Source of the DNA: DATAVB01 sp040414495
Lineage (GTDB): Bacteria > Actinomycetota > Actinomycetes > Mycobacteriales > QHCD01
Direction: 5' to 3'
Assembly: GCA_040414495.1 (NCBI GenBank)
Contig: JBEDUI010000089.1
Coordinates: 1-36,455, forward strand
Length of the DNA stretch: 36,455 bases
The notes under the pieces were generated by a model. That model did not search any database. It was not told the origin of the DNA and worked only from the letters and a program-made list of their open reading frames with translations. A program made the position numbers and the translations under genes. Positions 8,628-16,981 of this stretch are shown piece by piece; positions within the stretch are counted from its first letter, which is position 1, and every line of letters begins with the position of its first letter.

Positions 8628-10736
8628 TCAGCTGTGTTGGTCCGGATTCTGCCAGAAATAGCATTCCGGATCGTACGAGGCCGGGCACGGGGTGGCCCAT
8701 GCGTTCACCAATCCGCCCTGCGCCAAGTTTTCCTTACGCGGCACGTTTCCCAGATCGTTCTTGGCCACAACCACCTGCGGATAGTTGGCGACGCAGCCCA
8801 TAAAAAACGGCCCGTCGGCAACGTGGATCTTGACCATTTGCCAGACCAGTTGTGACCGCTTCAGCTCATCCGGTTCCAACTGCGCCTGCCGGTACAGCTG
8901 CACGAGCTTGGCCACCGACCCGTTCGGCTCGGGTTCCAACCGCGGCGGCGTACTCTTCCACGGATCCGCATTCCTGCCCTGCTTCTCCTGCGGCGTCCCC
9001 TGCAACGTGTAGTACTGGCCCTCCAGCGGCGCCCAGTGGGCGCTGGCAATCGGCACCACGAAAACCGGAATGGCCAGAATGCTGGGCGTATCGGTCACCT
9101 CCCAGTTCGTGCGCGCCATCAACTTGCCGGCCGACCATTGGTCGGTATACGCGGTCGGCGGGACCGGATTGCGCACCATATGCAGGCCGACCGCCTTGCA
9201 ATCGCGGACCAGTTGCTCGTCCTTGGCCGCCTCGGTCGAGGCGATATCGGCCGAGTAATCCAGGCTGATGGTGAGCTTGTCGCCATTCGGCAATTCGACA
9301 TAACCGTCGCCGTTGCTGTCCTTCAGCCCGAGTTCGGCCAGCAATGCCTTGGCCTTGTTGGGATTGTGCGCCTTGTACGCATCCCGCCACTGGGCATAGG
9401 CCGCTTTACCCTGGTCGGTGCCGCGGAATTCCACCACGTCCGGGCTGGACGTGCCGGTCGTGGTCTGACCGGTCTGGAAATACAGGCTCTTGCGCGCCAC
9501 GTCCCGGTTGAACGCGTACGAGATCGCCTGCCGGAACCGGGAATCGCGGAACAGCTTGCGCAGTGTCGCATCCGGATAGTCGTAGTTGAGGAAGAACATC
9601 GAACCGGTGCCCGATCCGCTGTTCCACAGCAGGACCTCGTAATCACCCTTTTGCTTGTTCCGGTTCAGCGTGGCCACGTCGGCGACATCGATCTGGTTGT
9701 ACGGACCGTGACAGTAGTCCACCGTGCCCTGCTGCACCTGCAGCTTGATCACCTGGGCGTCCTGGACCAGCTTGATGTTGATCTGGTCGATGTACGGCAG
9801 TTGGTCGCCGGTCTTGCTGACCGCGTAATAGTATGGATTGCGTTCCAGAACGATATTGCTGTTGTTGTCGAACGACTTGCACTTGTAGCCGATCAACGTC
9901 GGGCAGTCCGGATTACGCATCCAGTCGGTTTTGGTCTCCCACAGGCCGCCGACCGAGTCCCAGTTCTTGGGGACCTTCGGGTTGTATTTCGGGTGGAATT
10001 GCTTGCAGTAATGCTTGGGCAGCACCCAGATGGGACCGTTCTTGCCGGTGCCACCATTGGGCCACATCGCGATCCGGTCCGCAGTCAACGGCGCCGGCGC
10101 GTCAAACGTCATCTTCAACGTGGTGTCATCGACCGCGGTCATCTTGACCAACGTGTTCTTGCCCGAACGGCAGTCATCGGGCGGAACCTGGGCGAAATGC
10201 CCGGGCACCACCAGGTCTTCCCACCAGAACAGAATGTCATCGGTCGTGAACGGTTGTCCGTCCGACCACTTCAGGCCCTTGCGGAAATGCAGCGTCCACT
10301 CCGACGCGTCGGCATTCGAGGACCACGACTCGGCCAAACCGGGACCGATGTCCAGACCATCGTTAAGCCACCGCAACGGCGAATGACCATAAAAGAATTG
10401 GCGGATCGAACTGGCGCCGGCCACACCATCGCTGGAGAACGTGACCATGTTCAACGTCCCGCCGTACTTGCCCTTCGTGACCCAGTTATGCGGAATCACG
10501 TACGGCGTGGTCGGCAGCCGTTGCGCGACCGGCGGCAAACCCTGGTGCGCCAACGCGGGCGCGTCGCGAAAGCTTTTCGGCACCGGTAGCGGTTTCTTGG
10601 CCGAGCCCTGGCCGATATTCGCGGTGCCGGTCGTTGTCGACTTGCTGCCACCGCTACTTGAGCAGGCCGCGAGCATCATCGAGCCGGCCGCGGCCGCGGT
10701 TCCGTACAGAAAGCTGCGTCGAGAGAACTGGTTCAA
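8628..10736 (-). CDS. Family-5 extracellular solute-binding lipoprotein (twin-arginine type)
   Basis: About 702 residues, unusually long for family-5 binding proteins (normally 500-600). The chosen TTG start at 10736 gives MNQFSRRSFLYGTAAAAG, with twin arginines at 6-7 and lipobox MLAAC (C25), so the protein is folded, Tat-exported and lipid-anchored. GAAAGAG lies upstream of the TTG. An in-frame ATG at 10835 would bury the Tat motif 40 residues deep and overlap the upstream dioxygenase gene. FRKGLKWSDGQPFTTDDILFWWED is the family hallmark. It follows the dioxygenase gene after a 28-bp gap, so they are co-transcribed. No permease accompanies it; it could feed the importer at 16982-20912. Ligand unknown (peptide or oligosaccharide). 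Confidence 0.88.
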   Translation of the reverse strand: MNQFSRRSFLYGTAAAAGSMMLAACSSSGGSKSTTTGTANIGQGSAKKPLPVPKSFRDAPALAHQGLPPVAQRLPTTPYVIPHNWVTKGKYGGTLNMVTFSSDGVAGASSIRQFFYGHSPLRWLNDGLDIGPGLAESWSSNADASEWTLHFRKGLKWSDGQPFTTDDILFWWEDLVVPGHFAQVPPDDCRSGKNTLVKMTAVDDTTLKMTFDAPAPLTADRIAMWPNGGTGKNGPIWVLPKHYCKQFHPKYNPKVPKNWDSVGGLWETKTDWMRNPDCPTLIGYKCKSFDNNSNIVLERNPYYYAVSKTGDQLPYIDQINIKLVQDAQVIKLQVQQGTVDYCHGPYNQIDVADVATLNRNKQKGDYEVLLWNSGSGTGSMFFLNYDYPDATLRKLFRDSRFRQAISYAFNRDVARKSLYFQTGQTTTGTSSPDVVEFRGTDQGKAAYAQWRDAYKAHNPNKAKALLAELGLKDSNGDGYVELPNGDKLTISLDYSADIASTEAAKDEQLVRDCKAVGLHMVRNPVPPTAYTDQWSAGKLMARTNWEVTDTPSILAIPVFVVPIASAHWAPLEGQYYTLQGTPQEKQGRNADPWKSTPPRLEPEPNGSVAKLVQLYRQAQLEPDELKRSQLVWQMVKIHVADGPFFMGCVANYPQVVVAKNDLGNVPRKENLAQGGLVNAWATPCPASYDPECYFWQNPDQHS

Positions 10737-10764
10737 TGTACGAACTCTTTCACATAATATGGCC

Positions 10765-11646
10765 TCACGGCCACAGTGGTGGACACACCTGCGGGTCCGC
10801 GTAATCCGGGTCGCCATCGGCCGTACGCCGGACAATCTCGTCGAGCCCGTGGCGGGCGAATTCTCCGTTCCCCAGTGGATAGTGGGCGAACCGGTTCGGA
10901 CCGTCCTGTAAATGCACCGCTATTGCCCGGCGGGCTTCGCCGCTCGTATTCGGTCCGGAGCCGTGGATTGTCTTGCAGTGGTGGAAGCTGACACCGCCGT
11001 ACGGCACCAGCGCCTGCGATATGTGGGCGGGCCGGTCCGCGACAAGTTCCTGAATCGTATTCAGGTTGGGATCGAAAAAGTTGCCGATCACCTCGTCCCA
11101 GCGGTGCGAACCGTCGACGAACATCACCGGCCCATGTTCGGGACGGACCTCGTGGAATGGCACCCACGCCGTGAGCATCGACGTGGATGCGGCGCTGCGC
11201 CAGTATTGGCGGTCGGTATGCCAGCCGACGTTCGGCCCGTCATCCGGCGTCGGGTCCGATGTGGGCGGTTTGTAGAGCAATTGGTCGTGCCACAGCCGAA
11301 TGCTGTCCGCACCGCTGAGGCGGGCCGCGACGGCGCCGATCACCGGATTCATCGTCACCGCACGCAGTTCGTGCACCAGCAGGCTGGCCATATCATTCTT
11401 GCGCAGGATATTGCCTTTGCTTGGCTCCCAACCCACCTGCGTCCGCCCATCCGGCAGCGGCGTGTCGTATTCGCCGGCATAGATGCGTTCCGCGCCGCGG
11501 CGGGCCGATTCGAGAGCCGCCTCGGACAGGATCGGCGGCGAAACCCACCAGCCCTTTTCGCGAAAGTGTTCGATGTCGTCTGCGGTCGGCAGAAGCGATT
11601 CGGTAACGGCGGCGCTACCCGGCGCCGACGGAAGCTGCTGGCCCAT
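10765..11646 (-). CDS. Phytanoyl-CoA dioxygenase (PhyH) family protein, first copy
   Basis: A 293-residue Fe(II)/2-oxoglutarate oxygenase. Iron ligands are visible: H143 and D145 in VGWHTDRQYW, and the distal H228 in KTIHGSGPNTS. Arg239/240 (EARRAIAVH) would bind the 2-oxoglutarate carboxylate. HGPVMFVDGSHRWDE is the typical PhyH strand. Such enzymes hydroxylate or oxidatively cleave small molecules; in bacteria the substrates are rarely known. Start: ATG 11646 without a clear ribosome site, but the first good family residues begin near residue 20. First gene of an operon with the solute-binding protein, which suggests it acts on the imported compound. Confidence 0.9.
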   Translation of the reverse strand: MGQQLPSAPGSAAVTESLLPTADDIEHFREKGWWVSPPILSEAALESARRGAERIYAGEYDTPLPDGRTQVGWEPSKGNILRKNDMASLLVHELRAVTMNPVIGAVAARLSGADSIRLWHDQLLYKPPTSDPTPDDGPNVGWHTDRQYWRSAASTSMLTAWVPFHEVRPEHGPVMFVDGSHRWDEVIGNFFDPNLNTIQELVADRPAHISQALVPYGGVSFHHCKTIHGSGPNTSGEARRAIAVHLQDGPNRFAHYPLGNGEFARHGLDEIVRRTADGDPDYADPQVCPPLWP

Positions 11647-11816
11647 GGCAGAGCACGCTAGCTACCCGACTGGCAGGCAGTCGTTCATCGCATTTGGACG
11701 ATTGTGGATATCCTTTCGATGGTCTGCCCACCGGTCGCCCGTGGAACTCGACTACGCCTGCTGTAGTTAGTGATAGGTGAGCAAGCCTGCCGGCGCTGAC
11801 GATGAGGTGCATCCTG

Positions 11817-12728
11817 ATGATGGACGCGAGCATCCCGAGCCCACCGAGCAGCGGGTTCAACATCGGTCCGCTGGACGTCCGATTCTACGGGCTGATGTAC
11901 GTCGTCGGCATCACCGCGGCGATCATGCTGACGCTCCGGCGGTGGCGGGCCCGCGGCGGCAGCGACGACCTGGTCTATGACGTCGCGTTCTGGGGCGTTC
12001 CGGCCGGGATCATCGGCGGCCGGATCTATTTCGATATCACCACGCCGGGGGACATACCGCCGCACTGGTGGGGATTCCTGGCCGTATGGAAGGGCGGGCT
12101 GGGCATCTGGGGCGGCATCGCGCTGGCCGCCGTCGTCGGCATCTGGCGGGTTCACCGCGCCGGCGCCAACGTGCCGGCGTTCCTGGATGCGGTGGCGCCG
12201 GGTCTGCTCGTGGCGCAGGCGATCGGACGTATCGGCAACTACTTCAACCAGGAATTGTTCGGCCGCCCGACCAGCCTGCCGTGGGCGCTGTCGATCGCGC
12301 CGGCCCACCGCCCGGCCGGGTACGAGCGGTTCAGTACGTTCCACCCCACGTTTCTGTACGAATTGATCTTTGATCTGGCGCTGGCCGGCTTTTTGATCTG
12401 GCTCGATCGGCGTGGCCGCGTGATCGCGCCCGGATTGTTCGCGCTCTATGTGACCGGGTATTCAGCGTTCCGGATTTTCGAGGAGACGTTACGCATCGAC
12501 ACGTCCGGGCACATCGCCGGCCTGCGCTGGAATTTCTATCTCGCCAGCTTCCTTACGCTGGCCGGCCTGGTTTGGTTCATCTACACCCAGCGTTCGTCGA
12601 AACGCACCGCCGGGCACATCACCCGCGGCGTCATCGTTCTGGCCATCGTCAGCGCGCTGGCCGCCGCCACGAGCTGCAGCGGCACCACTCCGGCCCGAGC
12701 CGATACAACCCAGTCAGTGGCTCAATAA
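11817..12728 (+). CDS. lgt: Prolipoprotein diacylglyceryl transferase
   Basis: A 303-residue polytopic membrane enzyme that moves diacylglycerol from phosphatidylglycerol to the lipobox cysteine of prelipoproteins. The Lgt signature GRIGNYFNQELFG occupies 137-149 (R138, N141, E146), with FHPTFLYE (H176) and the late FRIFEETLR arginine/glutamate region. Seven or so membrane segments. Start: ATG 11817 with GAGGTG at 11804-11809; the next codon is also ATG. After the last membrane segment there is a short tail with a lone CSG motif. It lies alone between two divergent dioxygenase loci rather than with tryptophan genes as in many actinobacteria, so it may be a second copy serving the local lipoproteins. 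Confidence 0.95.
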   Translation: MMDASIPSPPSSGFNIGPLDVRFYGLMYVVGITAAIMLTLRRWRARGGSDDLVYDVAFWGVPAGIIGGRIYFDITTPGDIPPHWWGFLAVWKGGLGIWGGIALAAVVGIWRVHRAGANVPAFLDAVAPGLLVAQAIGRIGNYFNQELFGRPTSLPWALSIAPAHRPAGYERFSTFHPTFLYELIFDLALAGFLIWLDRRGRVIAPGLFALYVTGYSAFRIFEETLRIDTSGHIAGLRWNFYLASFLTLAGLVWFIYTQRSSKRTAGHITRGVIVLAIVSALAAATSCSGTTPARADTTQSVAQ

Positions 12729-12776
12729 CGGCCGATATCACCTATTCACGGCGCTGCTGACACCGTCCACCCCCGA

Positions 12777-13538
12777 CTAGACCCCGAGGATGTAGAGCGC
12801 GGCCGGACTGAGCCGGTCGCGGGTCCGGACGCGTAGGTACTCAGCCTGATCCAACTGCTGCCGCTGATGCCGTTTGGTGAAATACGAATGCATGGCCCGG
12901 CGCGGTCGGTCGCTGTTGTTCTGGGTGCCGCCGTGCCACAGATGGCTGTTGAACACGACAACGGTGCCGGCCGGCGCGAGCAACTGGATCTCGTCGGGAT
13001 GGTGAGCCTTGGGATCACCGTCCAATTCATCGGCCGGGCGCTTGCCGCGTTTGCGGTGCGAGCCGGGCACGACCCGTGTCGGCCCGTTGTCGGCGGTGAA
13101 ATCATCGAGCAGCCAGATCGAGTTACAGACCTGGTACTCCTCACCCTCGCCCAGCAATCCCCAGTCCGCGTGCAGACCCTGATGGCCCTGACCGGGTAGG
13201 GCGGCCCGACTGTTCAGTGAGGACAGTTGGAATTCGCCCAGGACATGCCGGATCGCGGCCAGCACCACCGGATGCGTGAAACACACCTCGAACATTGGGT
13301 CCTTGTTGACCAGATCGGACAGACGATCGGTGCCGGCCTCCTGATGCACCTCGGACCCGGCGCGGCCGCCTTCGATGTGGGACAACTCGGCCAACCGGGC
13401 GCCGAAAGCGGCCACCTGCTCCGGCGAGAGAACGCCGTAGAGCGGAGCGAAGCCGTCGTTGTCCAACTGGTCCTTCGTCTTCGCGTCCAGCAGATCATCG
13501 GTCACACCGAGATCAGCCAACGCGGCGTCCATATCCAT
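12777..13538 (-). CDS. Phytanoyl-CoA dioxygenase (PhyH) family protein, second copy
   Basis: A 253-residue Fe(II)/2-oxoglutarate oxygenase, only distantly similar to the copy at 10765. Ligands: H123 and D125 in QGLHADWGLLG, distal H202 in SHLWHGGTQN, and R213/R214 in RPRRAMHSYF for 2-oxoglutarate. NGPTRVVPGSHRKRG is the usual substrate-side strand. The ATG at 13538 has GGAGG (13548-13552 on the other strand) 9 nt upstream; an ATG two codons later is less well placed. Divergent from the AraC-type regulator at 13752, a pairing that suggests direct control. Its stop faces the end of lgt with a 48-bp gap. Confidence 0.9.
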   Translation of the reverse strand: MDMDAALADLGVTDDLLDAKTKDQLDNDGFAPLYGVLSPEQVAAFGARLAELSHIEGGRAGSEVHQEAGTDRLSDLVNKDPMFEVCFTHPVVLAAIRHVLGEFQLSSLNSRAALPGQGHQGLHADWGLLGEGEEYQVCNSIWLLDDFTADNGPTRVVPGSHRKRGKRPADELDGDPKAHHPDEIQLLAPAGTVVVFNSHLWHGGTQNNSDRPRRAMHSYFTKRHQRQQLDQAEYLRVRTRDRLSPAALYILGV

Positions 13539-13751
13539 CTACGCCGTCCTCCGCTTTCCGCACTCGGGCTCGTGTCTTCCGGGATCATCAGGGCAGCGCG
13601 CGAATGATCACCATCGACCTTGCCGCAGCCGCGGTCAGTCCACCATACACAGAACACGGAATGCGATGCACAATTCGCACTAATGCCATTTGGGCTCAGA
13701 CCGTTGTCGCTTGTCCTGATCGCGGTTAGCCTGATGAGCCGGGAGGACACG

Positions 13752-14555
13752 ATGCACAGAGCGCCCAGACCGCTGAGCGCCAGCCCCACGGAGTGGGTGC
13801 TCATCGCCGCCGGTCATCACGAAGCTCCCCAGGGTCGGGATTTTCCGCCGCACCAACACCTGTCCTGGGAATTCACCTACTATCGCGAAGGCCGTATCCG
13901 CTGCCCGGTGGAATCGGAAACCTACTGGAGCGAACCGGGAATGGTGGTGCTGACCCGGCCGGGCGAGGTGCATTGGGAGCACGCGGTCACCTCGTACGCA
14001 AACTACTTTCTCAACGTCGAAGCACCGGATCTCGAACCACGCTCCCGGGTGATCTTCGACGACGAAAACGGCACGCTGCGCCATCTTTTCCACCTGGTCG
14101 CGCGGGAATGGATGAAGCACAACGATCCCACCGGCGAGGTCGCTTCAGCATTGATGAACGTCGTGCGCCTGCTCGTTCAACGGGCCAGTGCCGAGCAGCA
14201 GCTCAGCGCCGCCGAGCATCTGGTCCGGGACGCCGAATCCCTGCTGGAAGAGCGATCCAGCGGTCCGGTGATGATCAAAGACATCGCCAAGGAGCTGTAC
14301 GTCTCCCCCGCTGTGCTGCGCGATCATTTCGCCCGGCTGCGTGGCTGCAGTCCCATGGAGCACCTGCAATCGTTACGGTTGCAGCGCGCGCTGGCCGCCA
14401 TCCGGAATTCCGACGCGTCGCTGGCGACGGTGGCGGCGGCCTGCGGCTACCACTCCGCCAGCCACCTGAGCCGACACGTTAAACGGATGACCGGCCGCAC
14501 CCCGGGCTCCTTCCGCTCCTCGGTGTCCACGTTGGACAAGAAGGCTGACCGATAA
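13752..14555 (+). CDS. AraC-family transcriptional regulator
   Basis: A 267-residue regulator. Residues ~15-110 form a cupin-like ligand domain (FPPHQHLSWEFTYYREG, then VVLTRPGEVHWEH). Residues ~165-258 carry two helix-turn-helix motifs: MIKDIAKELYVSPAVLRDHF and ATVAAACGYHSASHLSRHVK, ending in the family motif MTGRTPGSFR. Start: ATG 13752 after GGGAGGA; an in-frame ATG at 13734 lies before that site. The N-terminal class usually senses a sugar or similar small molecule. It is flanked by a divergent dioxygenase gene and by the importer operon, whose promoter carries 21-bp-spaced direct repeats that fit AraC half-sites, so it most likely regulates both. Confidence 0.93.
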   Translation: MHRAPRPLSASPTEWVLIAAGHHEAPQGRDFPPHQHLSWEFTYYREGRIRCPVESETYWSEPGMVVLTRPGEVHWEHAVTSYANYFLNVEAPDLEPRSRVIFDDENGTLRHLFHLVAREWMKHNDPTGEVASALMNVVRLLVQRASAEQQLSAAEHLVRDAESLLEERSSGPVMIKDIAKELYVSPAVLRDHFARLRGCSPMEHLQSLRLQRALAAIRNSDASLATVAAACGYHSASHLSRHVKRMTGRTPGSFRSSVSTLDKKADR

Positions 14556-14572
14556 CGGCACCATTCCTTGGC

Positions 14573-14590
14573 GCGGTGAAATCGCACCGC
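14573..14590 (+). terminator. Short stem-loop after the AraC gene
   Basis: GCGGTG (14573-14578) and CACCGC (14585-14590) pair around AAATCG, 18 bp after the regulator's stop codon. Short and without a T-tract, so only a possible terminator. Confidence 0.3.
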
Positions 14591-14645
14591 CCGCCCGAGT
14601 GAGCACGGCTGCTGCCCGCCGAATCCGGCCGCCATGCGCACCTAC

Positions 14646-14676
14646 ATTGCATAAAACTGTTCTGAAATTGCACAAA
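14646..14676 (+). repeat. Distal pair of 10-bp direct repeats, 21-bp period (candidate AraC operator)
   Basis: ATTGCATAAA (14646-14655) and ATTGCACAAA (14667-14676) differ at one base and start exactly 21 bp apart, two turns of the helix. This is the geometry of E. coli AraC half-sites such as araI1/araI2. The pair lies 153 bp upstream of the equivalent proximal pair, a distance compatible with looping. Confidence 0.65.
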
Positions 14677-14798
14677 GCCAGGGCTTGGCCTGCATTCGGT
14701 GGGTGATTCGTCGCAATGCACATTCCGCCGGCACCACCTCGCCTCGGTTATCAGATTGTTGCCATTCAGAATGTCGAACAACCGTTGCCCGCGAATGC

Positions 14799-14829
14799 CT
14801 TGCACGAAACGCTTTCTGTATTGCATAAA
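14799..14829 (+). repeat. Proximal pair of 10-bp direct repeats, 21-bp period (candidate AraC operator)
   Basis: CTTGCACGAA (14799-14808) and ATTGCATAAA (14820-14829) again start exactly 21 bp apart. The second is identical to the first distal half-site. The pair ends 15 bp before the -35 hexamer, where an activator could contact RNA polymerase. Confidence 0.65.
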
Positions 14830-14844
14830 CCGTCGAATGCTTTC

Positions 14845-14873
14845 TTGACACGATCCGCACCCCCCACTAGCGT
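14845..14873 (+). promoter_or_regulatory. Promoter of the importer operon
   Basis: A perfect -35 TTGACA (14845-14850) and -10 TAGCGT (14868-14873) with a 17-bp spacer. Transcription should start near 14880, leaving a leader of about 150 nt before the ATG at 15029. Confidence 0.65.
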
Positions 14874-15028
14874 CGCTGCCACGCATTTTCCAGCGGGAAA
14901 ACCCTGCGACGGAGCAGGCCGGAAATAGCCGTTCACCCAACCAAGTCACTTCGGTTCTTTGCCGCACGACGTTTGGTTACACATTTCTCGTTAGTCCTCT
15001 GCTGGCCACTTCGAATGAGGAGAACGCG

Positions 15029-16945
15029 ATGTCGTTCTTACGATCGCTGGCTTTCTGGCTCGACCGCACCGTTACGCCGCCTGGCTGGCGGCAGTCGAAA
15101 CGACGCCGGCTTGCCGCCGTAGCCGCGGCCGCGGTCACAGCGATCACCGTGGCGGCCTGCACCGACAGTGCCTCCACGGCGTCATCAAATGGCGGCTCGA
15201 ATGGGCACGGCAACGGCTCCAACAGCAACGCAACGCTGGTGATGGCCAGCAGCAGCCCGTGGACCAGTTGGGAATACAACCCGTGGACCACGAACCTCAA
15301 TTTCCCGGGCGCCGCCAACGGTTTCGTGTATCTGCCACTGGCCATTCAGAAGTGGCCAAGCCTCACCTCGTTCACCCCGCAGCTGGCCAGCAGCTGGTCG
15401 GTGCACGGCAACCAACTCCAGGTGAACCTTCAGCCCAAGGCGAATTGGCAGGACGGCAAGCCGGTAACCAGCACCGACCTTATCGACACGCTTTACCTGG
15501 ACGGCTTGATCCAAGCCGGGATCTGGGACGACATCACCGGGGTAACGGCCAAAGGCGACAAGTCGATCGTGCTGACCGCGCGGCCCAACATACCGATGGT
15601 GTTGGTGGAGAACGACCTGTTCAACAGCGTGACCACCTACCCGGCCAGCGTTTGGGGCAAATACGTGACCCCAGCGTTGAAACAGAACGTCAACAATTAC
15701 TTCAAACAGGCCGCGACGGATCCCGGGGGTGCGGCAAAAAGCCCGGCCTACAAGGCGATGAGTGCGTCGCTGCAGGCGCTGACCAAGTTCGCGCCGAAGA
15801 CCCTGGTTGGCGACGGCCCGTACAAGCTCGTCGGAATGACCACGCAAGAAGCGAAACTGACCAAATGGGACGGTTTCTACGACGCCGACCACATCACAAT
15901 TTCGCAAATCACGTACCTCGGATACCAACAGCCGCAGGTCAATGCCAACCTGCTCACCGGCACCGCTGACTTTTCCAGCGGCTGGCTCTACATGCCGCCG
16001 GCCATCGTCAGCCAGTGGACCCACAACCCAAACGCGCACCTATTGTCGGTGCCCGGCACGTTCCAGGGTCAGATCGTGTTCAACGACGCCAAGGCGCCGT
16101 ACAACTCGGTCAAGGTGCGTCAGGCCATGGCCTACGCGTTTCCGCGACAGAAAATGGACGAGCTGTCCTGGGGCAAGACCAAAGCACATGCCGTCACACC
16201 AACCGTTCCGGACGGTCTGGTCGACCAGGTCGAGCAGCAGTTCTTGACCAGCGAGCAGATCAACTCGCTGAACAAATACCCGTATGACACCGCAAAGGCG
16301 GCCTCGCTGCTGGAATCGGCCGGCTTCCACAAGTCCGGCGGCAAGTGGATCATGCCGAACGGCAAGCCGTTCACGATCACGCTGGAGATGAACGCGGGCT
16401 GGACCGACCAGATATCAGCGTTCAAGGTCGCGGCCAGCGCGCTCAACAGCTTCGGCATCAAGACCACGCTCAGCACGGTGGAGAACGTCAGCTACACCGC
16501 CGACTTGCACCGCGGTAGCTTCCAAATCGGCGCATTCTGTTGCACCGGTGGCAGTCCGGACCCGTTGGTCGACTTTGAACAGTCCCCTATGGGCAGTGCG
16601 AACAACTTCACCGCGACCGGCACCAGCGCGGGCCAACGGGGCCTGGGCTTCGGCCCGATGGTCCAGGTGCCCGGACTGGGCAGCGTGAAGGTCACCGAGG
16701 AGTTGGACCGGGAAATCCACCAGGTCGCGGCCGGCGACAGGATGAAGGAACTCACCTGGGACTGGGCTCGGCTGGTGAACCAACAGATGCCGTACCTCGA
16801 ATACGCCGACTTCGCCAACCAGATCGCGTTCTCGACCAAGAACTTCAACTGGCCGGCCGACAACAGTCCATTGTGGAGCACAGTCAGCAATGGCAGTTAT
16901 CTGGTCGTAGTTGGCCAGGAGCAGGGCCAGATCTCGCCGAAATGA
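15029..16945 (+). CDS. Family-5 extracellular solute-binding lipoprotein of the importer
   Basis: A 638-residue binding protein. A basic N-terminus (RQSKRRR), a hydrophobic stretch and lipobox VAAC (C44) mark it as a lipoprotein, followed by a Ser/Gly/Asn-rich linker to about residue 68. The long pre-lipobox segment (43 residues) is unusual. ANWQDGKPVTSTDLIDTLY is the SBP_bac_5 signature; KVRQAMAYAFPRQKM and YDTAKAASLLESAGF are further family blocks. ATG 15029 follows GAGGAGA. First gene of an operon with two permeases, two ATPases and a small membrane protein. Family-5 proteins bind peptides, but many actinobacterial members bind oligosaccharides or glycosides; the nearby GH16 and AraC genes favour a carbohydrate-like ligand. 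Confidence 0.92.
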   Translation: MSFLRSLAFWLDRTVTPPGWRQSKRRRLAAVAAAAVTAITVAACTDSASTASSNGGSNGHGNGSNSNATLVMASSSPWTSWEYNPWTTNLNFPGAANGFVYLPLAIQKWPSLTSFTPQLASSWSVHGNQLQVNLQPKANWQDGKPVTSTDLIDTLYLDGLIQAGIWDDITGVTAKGDKSIVLTARPNIPMVLVENDLFNSVTTYPASVWGKYVTPALKQNVNNYFKQAATDPGGAAKSPAYKAMSASLQALTKFAPKTLVGDGPYKLVGMTTQEAKLTKWDGFYDADHITISQITYLGYQQPQVNANLLTGTADFSSGWLYMPPAIVSQWTHNPNAHLLSVPGTFQGQIVFNDAKAPYNSVKVRQAMAYAFPRQKMDELSWGKTKAHAVTPTVPDGLVDQVEQQFLTSEQINSLNKYPYDTAKAASLLESAGFHKSGGKWIMPNGKPFTITLEMNAGWTDQISAFKVAASALNSFGIKTTLSTVENVSYTADLHRGSFQIGAFCCTGGSPDPLVDFEQSPMGSANNFTATGTSAGQRGLGFGPMVQVPGLGSVKVTEELDREIHQVAAGDRMKELTWDWARLVNQQMPYLEYADFANQIAFSTKNFNWPADNSPLWSTVSNGSYLVVVGQEQGQISPK

Positions 16946-16981
16946 CGCCGCTATCCAGCTGGAGTGCAGAAGGGAGGGTCC

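Larger units (their letters stand above)
14556..15028. other. 473-bp regulatory region between the AraC gene and the importer operon
   Basis: No credible gene. It holds, in order, a small hairpin after the regulator stop, a first pair of direct repeats (14646-14676), a second pair (14799-14829), a sigma70-like promoter (14845-14873), about 150 nt of leader and the ribosome site GAGGAGA before the ATG at 15029. Several further GAATGC/TGCATTC fragments occur between the pairs. The stretch looks less GC-rich than the flanking genes. Confidence 0.7.

Noticed and set aside
11686..13668. The 9-mer AATGCGATG found upstream of both dioxygenase genes (minus strand at 11686-11694, plus strand at 13660-13668) as a shared operator
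   Set aside because: A shared 9-mer in two regions of ~150-200 bp on either strand is expected by chance fairly often, the orientations differ, and it matches the ATTGCAYAAA half-site at only about six of ten positions.
14716..14928. 70-codon plus-strand frame in the AraC/importer intergenic region
   Set aside because: It covers the repeat pair and the -35/-10 promoter, has no ribosome site and has no recognisable features.
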